Below, piece by piece: positions 1-7,712 of a stretch of DNA of 34,405 nt. Location of the stretch: assembly GCA_023392795.1 (NCBI GenBank), contig JAEWNJ010000089.1, positions 1 to 34,405 on the forward strand, given 5' to 3'. The translations under genes were made by a program, and so were the position numbers. Source of the DNA: Candidatus Cloacimonadota bacterium (GTDB lineage Bacteria > Cloacimonadota > Cloacimonadia > Cloacimonadales > Cloacimonadaceae). The notes under the pieces are model-generated. The model was not told the DNA's origin and did no database searches. It saw only the letters and a program-made list of their open reading frames with translations. Each line of letters opens with the position of its first letter. Position 1 is the stretch's first letter.

Positions 1-558
1 GGTTCCATCGGAGTAGTGGGCTTGATGTTTAACGCCACCGAGATGTTCAATAAAATCAAGGTAAACTGGAGCACAGTGAAGAAAGGTAAGAACTCTGATC
101 TGGGATCCATGACCAGACCTTGGACCGAAGCTGAAAAGCGCTTGGTGGAAGGCTACATCGAACACACCTATGAGGACTTTGTGGAGAAAGTGGCTGCGGG
201 CAGGAAAAACCTGAGCGTGGAAGATGTACACAAGATTGCCCAGGGCAGAGTGTGGACTGGGGAACAAGCCTATGAGAACGGCCTCGTGGACGATCTGGGC
301 GGATTGACCACGGCAAAGGAACATATGAAATCCCTGATCGGTGAAGAGCGCCCCATTCGCCTGGTGGACGCGACAAGTGACGAGAACAAAGGCATCGGAA
401 TCAGCATAGAATCCGGTTCCCTGATGCAGGTACTTGCTCTGGATTACCTGGAGATGATGGACAATGAATACCGCAAGGTCTATGAACTCTGGAAGGATTA
501 TTCCGGTGAAAAGGCTCTGATGCTGAGTCCGCTCGATGATTGTAGTGTGAAGTTCTAA
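1..558 (+). CDS. sppA: Signal peptide peptidase SppA-type (S49) protease, C-terminal part, truncated by window edge
   Basis: The frame is open from base 1 and ends at the TAA at 556-558, so the true start is left of the window; the GTG at 16 is internal. About 185 residues are visible. SppA-type peptidases are membrane-anchored Ser/Lys proteases that degrade cleaved signal peptides. The visible part matches the distal half of the S49 domain: GSIGVVG at the very start, then the helical stretch WTEAEKRLVEGYIEHTYEDF, and the family signature GRVWTGEQAYENGLVDDLGG at about residues 82-101. The catalytic serine region cannot be confirmed because it should lie near or before the left edge. The tail after about residue 120 is not recognisable. 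A terminator hairpin follows 20 bp after the stop. The family call is firm; the exact subfamily is less so. Confidence 0.88.
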   Translation, partial: GSIGVVGLMFNATEMFNKIKVNWSTVKKGKNSDLGSMTRPWTEAEKRLVEGYIEHTYEDFVEKVAAGRKNLSVEDVHKIAQGRVWTGEQAYENGLVDDLGGLTTAKEHMKSLIGEERPIRLVDATSDENKGIGISIESGSLMQVLALDYLEMMDNEYRKVYELWKDYSGEKALMLSPLDDCSVKF

Positions 559-578
559 GAATCATCAGATGAATAGAT

Positions 579-608
579 AAGGGGATGTCTTTGAGACATC
601 CCCTTTGC
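579..608. terminator. Perfect hairpin, probable bidirectional terminator
   Basis: The 12-bp arms AAGGGGATGTCT (579-590) and AGACATCCCCTT (594-605) are perfectly complementary around a 3-nt centre TTG. On the plus strand the stem runs into a short T run. On the minus strand the 5' A-rich flank gives a mirrored, weaker T run. It lies between the convergent peptidase gene and the small minus-strand gene ending at 629, so it can serve both. Confidence 0.75.
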
Positions 609-628
609 TTAATAGCGTAAAGTAACTT

Positions 629-886
629 CTACTTGCTGGAGCGAAACTGTTCGAGCGCGTTGATAAACTCTTTGCGCTCCAATTCCAGTTCCTTCTTCTT
701 AGCTGCCCAATCCGCGAAATGATACTTCTTCTCCACCAAGATGCTGGAACCGCTTTTAACGCGAATGTGAAATGCTATTCTGGAGTTACTAATACTGGAG
801 GGATCCAATCCCTCATCTCTGATCGCCGATACATCCACAACCCTACTAAGATCTACCTCTCTCCCGTCATTCAGTTTATACAGCAT
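629..886 (-). CDS. Hypothetical protein, 85 aa
   Basis: I do not recognise a family. The frame is open up to 937, but the ATG at 884-886 is chosen because AGGAG sits 7 nt upstream of it (minus strand), while the longer start has no such site. The product begins MLYKLNDGREVDLSRVVDVS and has alternating hydrophobic and polar strands up to about residue 50 (a small beta-rich part). A charged helix, KKKELELERKEFINALEQF, follows near the C terminus. There is no signal peptide or membrane segment. It is read towards the convergent hairpin at 579-605. A plus-strand frame of similar length overlaps it (719-1018) but lacks a ribosome binding site. Real gene likely; function unknown. Confidence 0.6.
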   Translation of the reverse strand: MLYKLNDGREVDLSRVVDVSAIRDEGLDPSSISNSRIAFHIRVKSGSSILVEKKYHFADWAAKKKELELERKEFINALEQFRSSK

Positions 887-1167
887 GATACAACTCCTGG
901 ATGTACTGATCTTGTGGACAAAATCCTGCAGTATCAAAACCTGGCAAGGAAAAAAATGAACTACTTCACACTATATCGCATAATTGCGTATGTCTGGCGA
1001 TCACCGTTATCTATATGATTGATTATCTATGTGTTAGTTAGGCATCATGAGTTGACCAATCTTTTGATTCATTTCCACGCTCTGCAAATGGAAACAACGC
1101 TCTTCAAAGGCAGATTATTGTATACGATGAATCAAGCAGCGGAATCTGTGTTTGGAGCAGGTGCGGA
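887..1167. other. Intergenic spacer (281 bp), no gene seen
   Basis: The spacer lies between two minus-strand genes. It contains an imperfect dyad, CGCATAATTGCG, within 978-991, and a TTGACC on the plus strand near 1052 with no plus-strand gene to serve. I see no convincing terminator for the glycosyltransferase gene that ends at 1168. Confidence 0.4.
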
Positions 1168-2118
1168 TTATCTCAGGATGGCCAGGATGGTTTCCGGGGC
1201 AATATCAAGCATACACTTAAAGTGACCCTGGGGGCATATATCGGATCCGTGAAGGCTGCATGGCTGACAATCCAGATTCAGACATAGCACTCTGGCATTG
1301 GGATTCATGGGAGCAAATCCCAAGCGTGGATGTGTGGCACCAAAGATGGCAATCTGAGGTCTGGCGATGGATGCGGCCAGATGCATGGGGCCGCTGTCCG
1401 AGGAAATCACCCAGGAGGATAGCTGCATGGCTTTAAGAATCTGCCCGAAGGATAGTTTGCCGGCCAGATTGATTGACTTTTCCATGCAAACACGGTGAAG
1501 TTCTTCACACAAGAGATGCTCGGATCGAGATCCTGCGATCAGGTAGTAGTAATCCCCCGGACTATGAGTCAGCAATTCCTTGAAACTGGCAATCGGGTAC
1601 CTTTTAGTGTAGTGCGCGGCGCCTGGAAACAGCATGATGATCTTTGCAGCGGGAGGAGGATCGAAGGGCAATTGAGGATCGGGGACCATTAGGGATGGAG
1701 CATCCAGTGAGTCACTAATTCCCAGACTGCTAAGCGCGCTCTGATACAGCTCCACTGTGCTGTTGATGGCCAGGCTTTTATCCCCCGCCACAATACGTCT
1801 GCGAATACGTCTCTGCTTACGGTAAACTGCGCTTTGTTTCCCCGCTGCTGAAATCCTGATCAGAAAGCTGGAGAGTTTGGCGTGAAAGTCTATCACGAGA
1901 TCGAAGCGCTTTTTCCTCAACGCCCAGTGTAAGCCCGGAGATTTATCATAAGCTATAGCATTGAGCCCGCACCCCATCAGGGATACGAGCTCAAGATACT
2001 GTGGTTTGGTGATGAAATCGATCTCAGCAGTTGGATAGAGCGCACGCAGACGAGCGCAAAGGCTCTGAGTAAGCACTATGTCACCCAGAGAGCTGAGACG
2101 GATCACCAGGATCTTCAT
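1168..2118 (-). CDS. Glycosyltransferase family 9 (ADP-heptose:LPS heptosyltransferase type)
   Basis: The 316-residue product has the GT9 layout: an N-terminal Rossmann start, MKILVIRLSSLGDIVLTQSL, and the signature near residues 238-265, SSDSGPMHLAASIARPQIAIFGATHP. In this family that signature forms part of the nucleotide-sugar site. Members add heptose or related sugars to the LPS core at the inner membrane. The frame extends 22 codons further upstream, but the ATG at 2116-2118 is preferred because it overlaps the TGA of alaS as ATGA, a classic translational-coupling arrangement. The protein starts exactly at the expected first beta strand from that codon. It is the third gene of trxB-alaS-GT9. 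The specific sugar and acceptor cannot be told from sequence. Confidence 0.88.
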   Translation of the reverse strand: MKILVIRLSSLGDIVLTQSLCARLRALYPTAEIDFITKPQYLELVSLMGCGLNAIAYDKSPGLHWALRKKRFDLVIDFHAKLSSFLIRISAAGKQSAVYRKQRRIRRRIVAGDKSLAINSTVELYQSALSSLGISDSLDAPSLMVPDPQLPFDPPPAAKIIMLFPGAAHYTKRYPIASFKELLTHSPGDYYYLIAGSRSEHLLCEELHRVCMEKSINLAGKLSFGQILKAMQLSSWVISSDSGPMHLAASIARPQIAIFGATHPRLGFAPMNPNARVLCLNLDCQPCSLHGSDICPQGHFKCMLDIAPETILAILR

Positions 2119-4712
2119 TGCATATTGCCGATGATATCCGGTATATGAGCGATGAGAGGAGTAATATCGCCGGGATTTTGACAACCTGCCATGGCAGAAT
2201 CAGGACGTCCGCCCCCTTTTCCGCCCATCGTTGCAGCAATGGCGGAGACGATCTTACCAGCATGGAAGCGTGAGGATAATGTTCCTCCAACCACAACCAG
2301 GATAGACAGCTTATCGCTCTTGGGGCAGAGCATCACGGCGATCTGATCGGTCAGCTTGCTGCGCAGAGCATCACTAAAAGCTTTCAGATCGGTATTTTCC
2401 GGAACTTCTTGTATCACCAGCTTAAAATCAGGATAATCAGTGGCAGCTTCCAGCATAGAGTCAATCAATGACAGACTGCGTTCTGCCTGCAAACGTTTTA
2501 ACTCGGCTTCCAGATTTTGGATGTGCTGTTTTTGGGCGTCCAGCTTTTGCTCCACCATGTTTATGGGACAGGACAATTGCCCGGCTATGCGCTGCAGGCT
2601 ATCTTGCAAAGAGTTTACATATTCCAGAGCGGCGCGTCCAGTATAGGCTTCAATCCTTCTGATGCCGGCAGCGGTGGATCCTTCGGAGATGATTTTGAAT
2701 AGCCCCAAGTCACCTGTGGCAGAAGCGTGAGTTCCGCCGCAGAGTTCTTTGGAGAATTGGTCGATAGTGATCACCCGAACCTCATCGCTGTACTTCTCGC
2801 CAAAGAGCGCGGTGGCTCCCTCGGCTTTGGCATCAGCGATATTCATGATCGTGGTGCTTACAGGCATATTGTCCCGAATGGCTTTGTTTACCATGCTTTC
2901 CACCATTTCCCACTGGCTGGGTGAGAGTGCCTGAAAGTGAGTAAAATCGAAACGCATGTAGTCCGGATGTACCAGGGAACCTTTCTGCTGTACATGATCA
3001 CCCAAAACCGAACGCAAGGCTTTGTGCAAGAGGTGGGTGGCAGTGTGATTGCGGACAATATCTCCCCGACGAGACACATCAATCTCGGCAAAGACAGGCT
3101 CTGAGGAGATGAGACCACGTTGTAGAGTGCCGTAATGAATGAAAACATCATCGTCTTTTTTAACGTCAAACACTCTCAGTTCAAAATCGTCGTTGTAAAT
3201 CCTACCGGTATCAGCCACCTGTCCCCCGCTTTCAGCGTAAAAGGGAGTTTGCGAAAGCTGCAGGGCATAGACCTTATCGTCGGATACGCTGTAACGCTGG
3301 ATATAGGCGCTATCCTGGTGTTTCTCATAACCTGTAAACAGAGTAGGCTGAGGTGGACATAGCTCAATCCAATTGTCATGATGAGCTGCAGAGCCAAATT
3401 TCGAAGCTTTGCGGGCGCGATCCCGCTGCGCTTCCATCTCCACTTCAAAACCGCCATGATCGATCAAAAAGCCTTTCTCTTCCGCCAGCATCATAGTGAG
3501 ATCGAGCGGGAAACCATAGGTGTCATAGAGCATGAAAGCATCTTTGCCGCTGATGAGATTACTGTCCAGGCGCAGGCATATCTCGTCGAACTTTTGCAAT
3601 CCTGTATCCAGGGTCTTGTTAAAGCGTTCTTCCTCGGCTTTGATCACCATTTTGATATAGGATTCCTTACCTTTGAGCTCCTCGAAGTGATGTCCCATGA
3701 TCTGCACCACCACATCCACCAGAGAATGCAGGAAGGGCTCGGCAAAGCCCAGTAAGCGACCATGACGGGCAGCCCTACGCAGGATTCTGCGCAACACATA
3801 GCCACGCCCTTCATTGGATGGGAACCCGCCATCGGCAAGGGCAAAACAGAGGCAGCGTACATGATCAGCGATCACGCGGTGACTCATCCCTGTTTCCGGA
3901 GTGTAGGCATGGTGAGAAAGCTCGGCGATCTTCTCGATGATGGGCATAAAGAGATCAGTCTCATAGTTTGAGTTTTTCCCCTGCAGCACCTGAGTAACGC
4001 GTTCCAGACCGGCTCCGGTATCGACATAGCGGTTTTTCAGAGGTGTAAGCTCGCGGTTTTCCTCGCGGTTATACTGAATGAAGACCAGGTTCCAAAGCTC
4101 GATATAGCGGTCGCAATCGCCATTTACTCTGCAGATATGCCCCGATACATTCTGTTTGTTGCAGTGCTGGGCGCCCCGATCGATATGAATCTCGGAACAG
4201 GGGCCACAGGGACCGCTATCCCCCATCTCCCAGAAGTTGTCTTTATCGCCGTGATACTCAATATGCTCGGGATTGATGTCCGTGCACTCCATCCAGAGCT
4301 GCCGGGCTTCGGCGTCGCTATCGTGGACCGTGGCATAGAGCAATTCTTTGGGCAAGCCCCACAGCTCCGTAAGTAACTCCCACGCCCAAGTGATGGCTTC
4401 CTTTTTGTAATAGTCCCCAAAGCTCCAGTTTCCCAGCATTTCAAAAAAGGTATGGTGATAGCCGTCCTTGCCCACTTCTTCGAGGTCATTATGCTTGCCC
4501 CCAGCGCGGATGCACTTTTGAGAGTTTACAGCACGGGCTACCAGGGGTTCCTTGAGTCCTAAAAAGATGCTTTTAAACTGATTCATGCCGGCATTGGCAA
4601 AGAGCAATGTGGGATCACTTTCGGGCACCACGGCCGATGAATGGATAAAGCTGTGACCCTTGGCCACAAAGAAATCGATGAACTGGCTGCGGATGTCTTT
4701 GCTACTGAGCAC
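2115..4712 (-). CDS. alaS: Alanyl-tRNA synthetase
   Basis: The enzyme charges tRNA-Ala with alanine and hydrolyses mischarged Ser or Gly. The 865 residues carry all expected domains. The class II catalytic core covers residues 1 to about 250, with RAGGKHNDLEEVG, FFEMLGNWSFGDYYKKEAI and the motif 3 region. The editing domain has HTATH at 556-560 and CGGTH at 658-662, giving the zinc ligands H556, H560, C658 and H662. A coiled linker follows at about 710-745. The C-Ala/DHHA1 domain contains GGKGGGRPDSAMAG at 830-843. A cysteine-bearing insert lies at about 183-200 (C184, C194, C200). The start is GTG (4710-4712), preceded by GAGGTG that is itself two codons of trxB; the two genes overlap by 11 bp. 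The 3' end overlaps the glycosyltransferase start. Confidence 0.98.
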   Translation of the reverse strand: MLSSKDIRSQFIDFFVAKGHSFIHSSAVVPESDPTLLFANAGMNQFKSIFLGLKEPLVARAVNSQKCIRAGGKHNDLEEVGKDGYHHTFFEMLGNWSFGDYYKKEAITWAWELLTELWGLPKELLYATVHDSDAEARQLWMECTDINPEHIEYHGDKDNFWEMGDSGPCGPCSEIHIDRGAQHCNKQNVSGHICRVNGDCDRYIELWNLVFIQYNREENRELTPLKNRYVDTGAGLERVTQVLQGKNSNYETDLFMPIIEKIAELSHHAYTPETGMSHRVIADHVRCLCFALADGGFPSNEGRGYVLRRILRRAARHGRLLGFAEPFLHSLVDVVVQIMGHHFEELKGKESYIKMVIKAEEERFNKTLDTGLQKFDEICLRLDSNLISGKDAFMLYDTYGFPLDLTMMLAEEKGFLIDHGGFEVEMEAQRDRARKASKFGSAAHHDNWIELCPPQPTLFTGYEKHQDSAYIQRYSVSDDKVYALQLSQTPFYAESGGQVADTGRIYNDDFELRVFDVKKDDDVFIHYGTLQRGLISSEPVFAEIDVSRRGDIVRNHTATHLLHKALRSVLGDHVQQKGSLVHPDYMRFDFTHFQALSPSQWEMVESMVNKAIRDNMPVSTTIMNIADAKAEGATALFGEKYSDEVRVITIDQFSKELCGGTHASATGDLGLFKIISEGSTAAGIRRIEAYTGRAALEYVNSLQDSLQRIAGQLSCPINMVEQKLDAQKQHIQNLEAELKRLQAERSLSLIDSMLEAATDYPDFKLVIQEVPENTDLKAFSDALRSKLTDQIAVMLCPKSDKLSILVVVGGTLSSRFHAGKIVSAIAATMGGKGGGRPDSAMAGCQNPGDITPLIAHIPDIIGNMQ

Positions 4713-5646
4713 TATTCACCTCAAGCGCGTCGTAGTTTTCAATGATCCATTTCTCGGCGCTCCAGGCTGCCACTGCGCCATCGGATGTGGCGGTGACCAC
4801 CTGGCGCAATACTGTATGGCGAATATCTCCGGCAGCATAAATGCCGGGAACATTGGTGTGCATGTATTCATCGGTCAATACAAAGCCGGCGCTGTCCAGG
4901 GCGATGCGGGATTCCAGGAGTTCATTATTGGGTAAGATGCCCACATAAATGAAGATGCCATCGACCGGAAGCATGGATATCTCTTTGGTTTCGCGGTTTA
5001 CCAGCTCCAGCTTTTCGATTCTGCCCTCGCCGTGGATTTCTTGAATCACGGTATTCCAGATGAACTCCATCTTGGGATTATTGAAGGCGCGTTCCTGGAT
5101 GATCTTTTGAGCCCGCAGTTCATCCCGGCGGTGAATCACGATCACCTTTTTGGCAAAGCGGGAAAGGAATATCCCTTCTTCTACGGCGCTGTCTCCTCCA
5201 CCCACAACGGCCACGACTTTGTCCCGATACAGGGCTCCGTCGCATGTGGCACAGTAAGATACTCCGCGTCCCGTAAGGCGTTCTTCCCCGGGAACGTTAA
5301 GGCGGCGGGGATGGGCTCCGGTGCAGATGATCACGCTCTTGGCACGGTATTTGCCCTCTGTGGTCTCAATCACCTTACACAGACCTTCCAAGCCAATGGC
5401 AGTGATTTCCTGATCGATGAACTTTGCACCGAAACGTTCAGCTTGCATGCGCATTTTGTTGGTTAGTTCAAAACCGGAAAGAGGATCTTCAAAACCGGGG
5501 TAATTCTCCACTTCGTCGGTCACATTGATCTGCCCGCCGACCATGGCTTTTTCAAAGATGGCGGTGCTCAAACCGCCGCGGGCGCTGTATATGGCGGCGC
5601 TTAGTCCTGCAGGACCTGCGCCAATGATGATTACATCGTACTTCAT
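4702..5646 (-). CDS. trxB: Thioredoxin-disulfide reductase
   Basis: This is an NADPH- and FAD-dependent flavoenzyme that reduces thioredoxin in the cytoplasm. Of 314 residues, the FAD-binding GAGPAGL is at 9-15 and the redox-active CATC at C132-C135. The NADPH Rossmann motif GGGDSAVEE is near 150, followed by HRRDELRA, whose arginines are the NADPH-type signature. The C-terminal FAD motif is GIYAAGDIR. A six-codon longer start exists, but the ATG at 5644-5646 has GAGG 5 nt upstream. It is the first gene of an operon with alaS and a glycosyltransferase. The promoter read on the minus strand (TTGACG, 17 bp, TACTTT) sits 39-67 bp upstream of the start codon. Confidence 0.97.
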   Translation of the reverse strand: MKYDVIIIGAGPAGLSAAIYSARGGLSTAIFEKAMVGGQINVTDEVENYPGFEDPLSGFELTNKMRMQAERFGAKFIDQEITAIGLEGLCKVIETTEGKYRAKSVIICTGAHPRRLNVPGEERLTGRGVSYCATCDGALYRDKVVAVVGGGDSAVEEGIFLSRFAKKVIVIHRRDELRAQKIIQERAFNNPKMEFIWNTVIQEIHGEGRIEKLELVNRETKEISMLPVDGIFIYVGILPNNELLESRIALDSAGFVLTDEYMHTNVPGIYAAGDIRHTVLRQVVTATSDGAVAAWSAEKWIIENYDALEVNSAQ

Positions 5647-5684
5647 TATTACCTCATAACGCATAGATATAATTGGTTTAGTGC

Positions 5685-5713
5685 AAAGTATTGGAAGCGG
5701 AGCCTTTCGTCAA
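5685..5713 (-). promoter_or_regulatory. Promoter of the trxB-alaS-glycosyltransferase operon
   Basis: Read on the minus strand, TTGACG (5713-5708) is followed after 17 bp by TACTTT (5690-5685). The spacing and both boxes resemble a sigma-70 type promoter, and the start codon of trxB lies 39 bp further on. Confidence 0.6.
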
Positions 5714-5911
5714 GAGAAAGCTGAGCCTGCGGGCTTTCCTTCCAGCAATGGAGGACTCATCTCGCTTGCCGCCTTCAGGTTCATACGTATACGGTTAGCC
5801 GGTCATACAATAGTCGTGCTTTCGTATGACCTGTGTTCGACCGGTGTATCGGAGGCGTACGAACTTCAAGATGGCAAGAAGGGCGTTGAATCACGCACAA
5901 AGAGGATTATG
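5714..5911. other. Structured part of the trxB/queC divergent intergenic region
   Basis: No gene is seen in the 422-bp gap 5647-6068. This part is rich in nested inverted repeats. GGTCATAC (5801-5808) pairs with GTATGACC (5824-5831) around a 15-nt loop. CCGGTC (5799-5804) pairs with GACCGG (5839-5844). GTTCG (5835-5839) pairs with CGAAC (5860-5864). A 99-codon plus-strand frame crosses it, but its C-terminal third is only the translation of a short tandem repeat and it has no ribosome binding site. It could be a structured RNA, a regulatory site or a decayed repeat. Confidence 0.4.
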
Positions 5912-5912
5912 A

Positions 5913-5974
5913 ATAGGTTTAGAAGGTTGAGAAGGTTGAGAAGGTTTAGAAGGTTGAGAAGGTTTAGAAGGTTG
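5913..5974. repeat. 9-bp tandem repeat, six units plus one degenerate unit
   Basis: Six consecutive 9-mers run from 5921 to 5974: AGAAGGTTG at 5921, 5930, 5948 and 5966, and AGAAGGTTT at 5939 and 5957. A degenerate unit (ATAGGTTT) precedes them. The strand is purely A/G/T, with no cytosine. The array lies about 95 bp upstream of queC and about 40 bp before its putative -35 box. Confidence 0.9.
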
Positions 5975-6012
5975 GGTTGAGGTGCCAGGGATAGCGATGG
6001 GGCGCATTGTAC

Positions 6013-6041
6013 TTGACACAAATGGCCTACACATAAGCATG
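6013..6041 (+). promoter_or_regulatory. Putative promoter of the queC-ansA-glycosyltransferase operon
   Basis: A consensus TTGACA lies at 6013-6018, 50 bp before the queC start. The -10 is not clear: AGCATG at the 17-bp spacing is poor, and ACATAA lies closer. The call rests on the -35 word and its position. Confidence 0.4.
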
Positions 6042-6068
6042 GAGCTAAATGATTATTCAGGATGAGAG

Positions 6069-6728
6069 ATGAGACGAGCTGTTGTTTTAGTAAGCGGAGG
6101 CATGGATTCCCTGTACACTGCGTCGATAGCGCGAGAAGAGTGTGATGAGCTATACTTCCTGCATTTTTCCTATGGACAGCTAACCCAAAGCAAGGAAGAG
6201 CAATGCTTTAGGGCCATAGCCAAGCACTACAACGCCATCCAGGCACGTATTGTGGATTACCGGTGGCTGGCCGAGATCGGCGGTTCCGCTTTGACCGATA
6301 AATCGCTGAAAATTGAGCCCGGCCAGAGCGGCATCCCCAATACCTATGTCCCCTTTCGCAATGCTACCCTGCTCTGCGCTGCCATCGCCTGGGCTGAGGT
6401 ACTTGAGGCAGATAGGATTTACATCGGAGCGATTCAGGAAGACAGCTCCGGTTATCCTGACTGTCGGGAGAGCTTTTTCAGCGCGATGTCGGAAGTGATC
6501 ACGCAGGGCACCGTCGCAGCCGATATCACCATTCAAACCCCGGTTTTGCATATGAGCAAACAGGAGATCGTGGAAGACGGCCTGAAGAGAAAAGTACCTT
6601 TTGAGCTCTCCTGGAGCTGCTATACCAATGATGACATTGCCTGCGGCAAGTGCCCAAGCTGTCTGTTGAGGCTGAAAGCCTTCAGTAAGGCTGGTGTCCC
6701 TGACCCCATTCCCTATCAGGAGTTTTAA
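6069..6728 (+). CDS. queC: 7-cyano-7-deazaguanine synthase QueC
   Basis: QueC converts 7-carboxy-7-deazaguanine to preQ0 using ATP and ammonia, a step of queuosine tRNA modification. The product is 219 residues, a normal length. The PP-loop SGGMDS is at 9-14 (M in place of the commoner L). YVPFRN lies at 93-98 and GYPDCRESFF at 129-138. The zinc site is formed by C184, C192, C195 and C198 (SCYTNDDIACGKCPSC). The stop overlaps the ansA start as TAATG. The other pathway genes (queD, queE, queF) are not in this window. The ribosome binding site is modest (AGGA about 7 nt upstream). The function call is secure. Confidence 0.96.
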   Translation: MRRAVVLVSGGMDSLYTASIAREECDELYFLHFSYGQLTQSKEEQCFRAIAKHYNAIQARIVDYRWLAEIGGSALTDKSLKIEPGQSGIPNTYVPFRNATLLCAAIAWAEVLEADRIYIGAIQEDSSGYPDCRESFFSAMSEVITQGTVAADITIQTPVLHMSKQEIVEDGLKRKVPFELSWSCYTNDDIACGKCPSCLLRLKAFSKAGVPDPIPYQEF

Positions 6729-7708
6729 TGAAGAAAGTATTGATCATCCTCACCGGAGGCACCATCTCAATGAAGAGTGTGGGCAATCTGGGAGTGGTCC
6801 CCACCTCGGAACTGGCAGATTTTTTGACCCAATTTCCCCAGCTGGAAGGTGTCGCCAATGTGGACGTAATGGATTATCTGAACGTCCCCAGTCCCTACAT
6901 GACTCCCCAAATGATGTTTGAACTCGCCAAAACCATTGATACTAAGATATTAGGTTACGATGGAGTAGTGGTTACTCACGGTACCGATACGCTGGAAGAG
7001 AGCGCCTTTTTAGCAGATCTGGTGCTTACTACCAGGAAACCAGTGGTTTTCACTGCAGCGATGCGCAGCGGTAGCGATCTGGGGCTGGACGGCCCCCGCA
7101 ATATCATCGGCAGCGTTCGCGTCGCCAGCCACCACGACAGCTTTGACAAAGGCGTACTGGTGGTGATGAACGATGAGATACATACCGCCCGCGACGTGGT
7201 GAAATCCGACAGCGGCAAAGTGGATGCCTTCACCAGTCCGGGTTTGGGCGCAGTGGGCATTGTGGATCCAGACGCCATAGTCTATCATCGGGCCACTCTT
7301 TACCGTGAAAGCGTTTGGACAGAGCACCTGGATACCAGAGTAGACCTGATCAAAGCCGTAGCCGGTCTGGACGGACGTTACATAGATTGTAGCATCGATA
7401 GCGGCTGCAAGGCTATCGTGATCGAAGCTTTTGGGCGGGGAAATCTCCCCCGGGATATCACTCCTTACATCGAAAAAGCTCTGGCTAAAGGCATCCTGGT
7501 GGTGATCTCATCCCGCACGCATACCGGCCGGGTTTTACCAGAATACGGTTATGAAGGCGGTGGCAAGCACCTGCAGGATCTGGGAGCAATCCTGGCCGGC
7601 GATCTGAAGGGCATCAAAGTGCGCCTCAAACTGATGGCACTCTTTGGTAAGTATGGTGATCCCGAGCTGGTAAAGCGCTTTTTCCTGCAATCCCAAGAAC
7701 TGGAGTGA
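6728..7708 (+). CDS. ansA: L-asparaginase, type I-like (AnsA)
   Basis: The enzyme hydrolyses asparagine to aspartate and ammonia. The 326-residue protein begins directly with the first strand and the nucleophile motif, KKVLIILTGGTIS (Thr12), with no signal peptide. That suits the cytoplasmic type I enzymes. The second signature HGTDT lies at 84-88 (Thr86, Asp87), followed by the helix LEESAFLADLVL. AMRSGSDLGLDGPRN and the lysine-bearing ARDVVKSDSGK complete the active-site region. FGRGNLP marks the C-terminal domain. Translation is coupled to queC by a 1-bp overlap, which is an unusual partner. One possibility is that ammonia released here could serve QueC, but this is conjecture. Glutaminase side activity cannot be judged. 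Confidence 0.93.
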   Translation: MKKVLIILTGGTISMKSVGNLGVVPTSELADFLTQFPQLEGVANVDVMDYLNVPSPYMTPQMMFELAKTIDTKILGYDGVVVTHGTDTLEESAFLADLVLTTRKPVVFTAAMRSGSDLGLDGPRNIIGSVRVASHHDSFDKGVLVVMNDEIHTARDVVKSDSGKVDAFTSPGLGAVGIVDPDAIVYHRATLYRESVWTEHLDTRVDLIKAVAGLDGRYIDCSIDSGCKAIVIEAFGRGNLPRDITPYIEKALAKGILVVISSRTHTGRVLPEYGYEGGGKHLQDLGAILAGDLKGIKVRLKLMALFGKYGDPELVKRFFLQSQELE

Positions 7709-7712
7709 AAGC

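Noticed and set aside
719..1018. 99-codon plus-strand frame opposite the small unknown gene
   Set aside because: No ribosome binding site and no protein-like pattern; the minus-strand frame has AGGAG at the right distance and a terminator.
4113..4170. Cysteine-bearing insert in alanyl-tRNA synthetase as a novel domain
   Set aside because: Similar short inserts occur in AlaRS of several phyla; no evidence of a new function.
5921..5974. Short regular repeat as a possible CRISPR array
   Set aside because: Units are 9 bp and directly adjacent with no spacers; no cas genes.
5681..5980. 99-codon plus-strand reading frame ending in Arg/Leu/Phe repeats
   Set aside because: Its tail is only the translation of the 9-bp tandem repeat, it has no ribosome binding site, and it overlaps the minus-strand trxB promoter.
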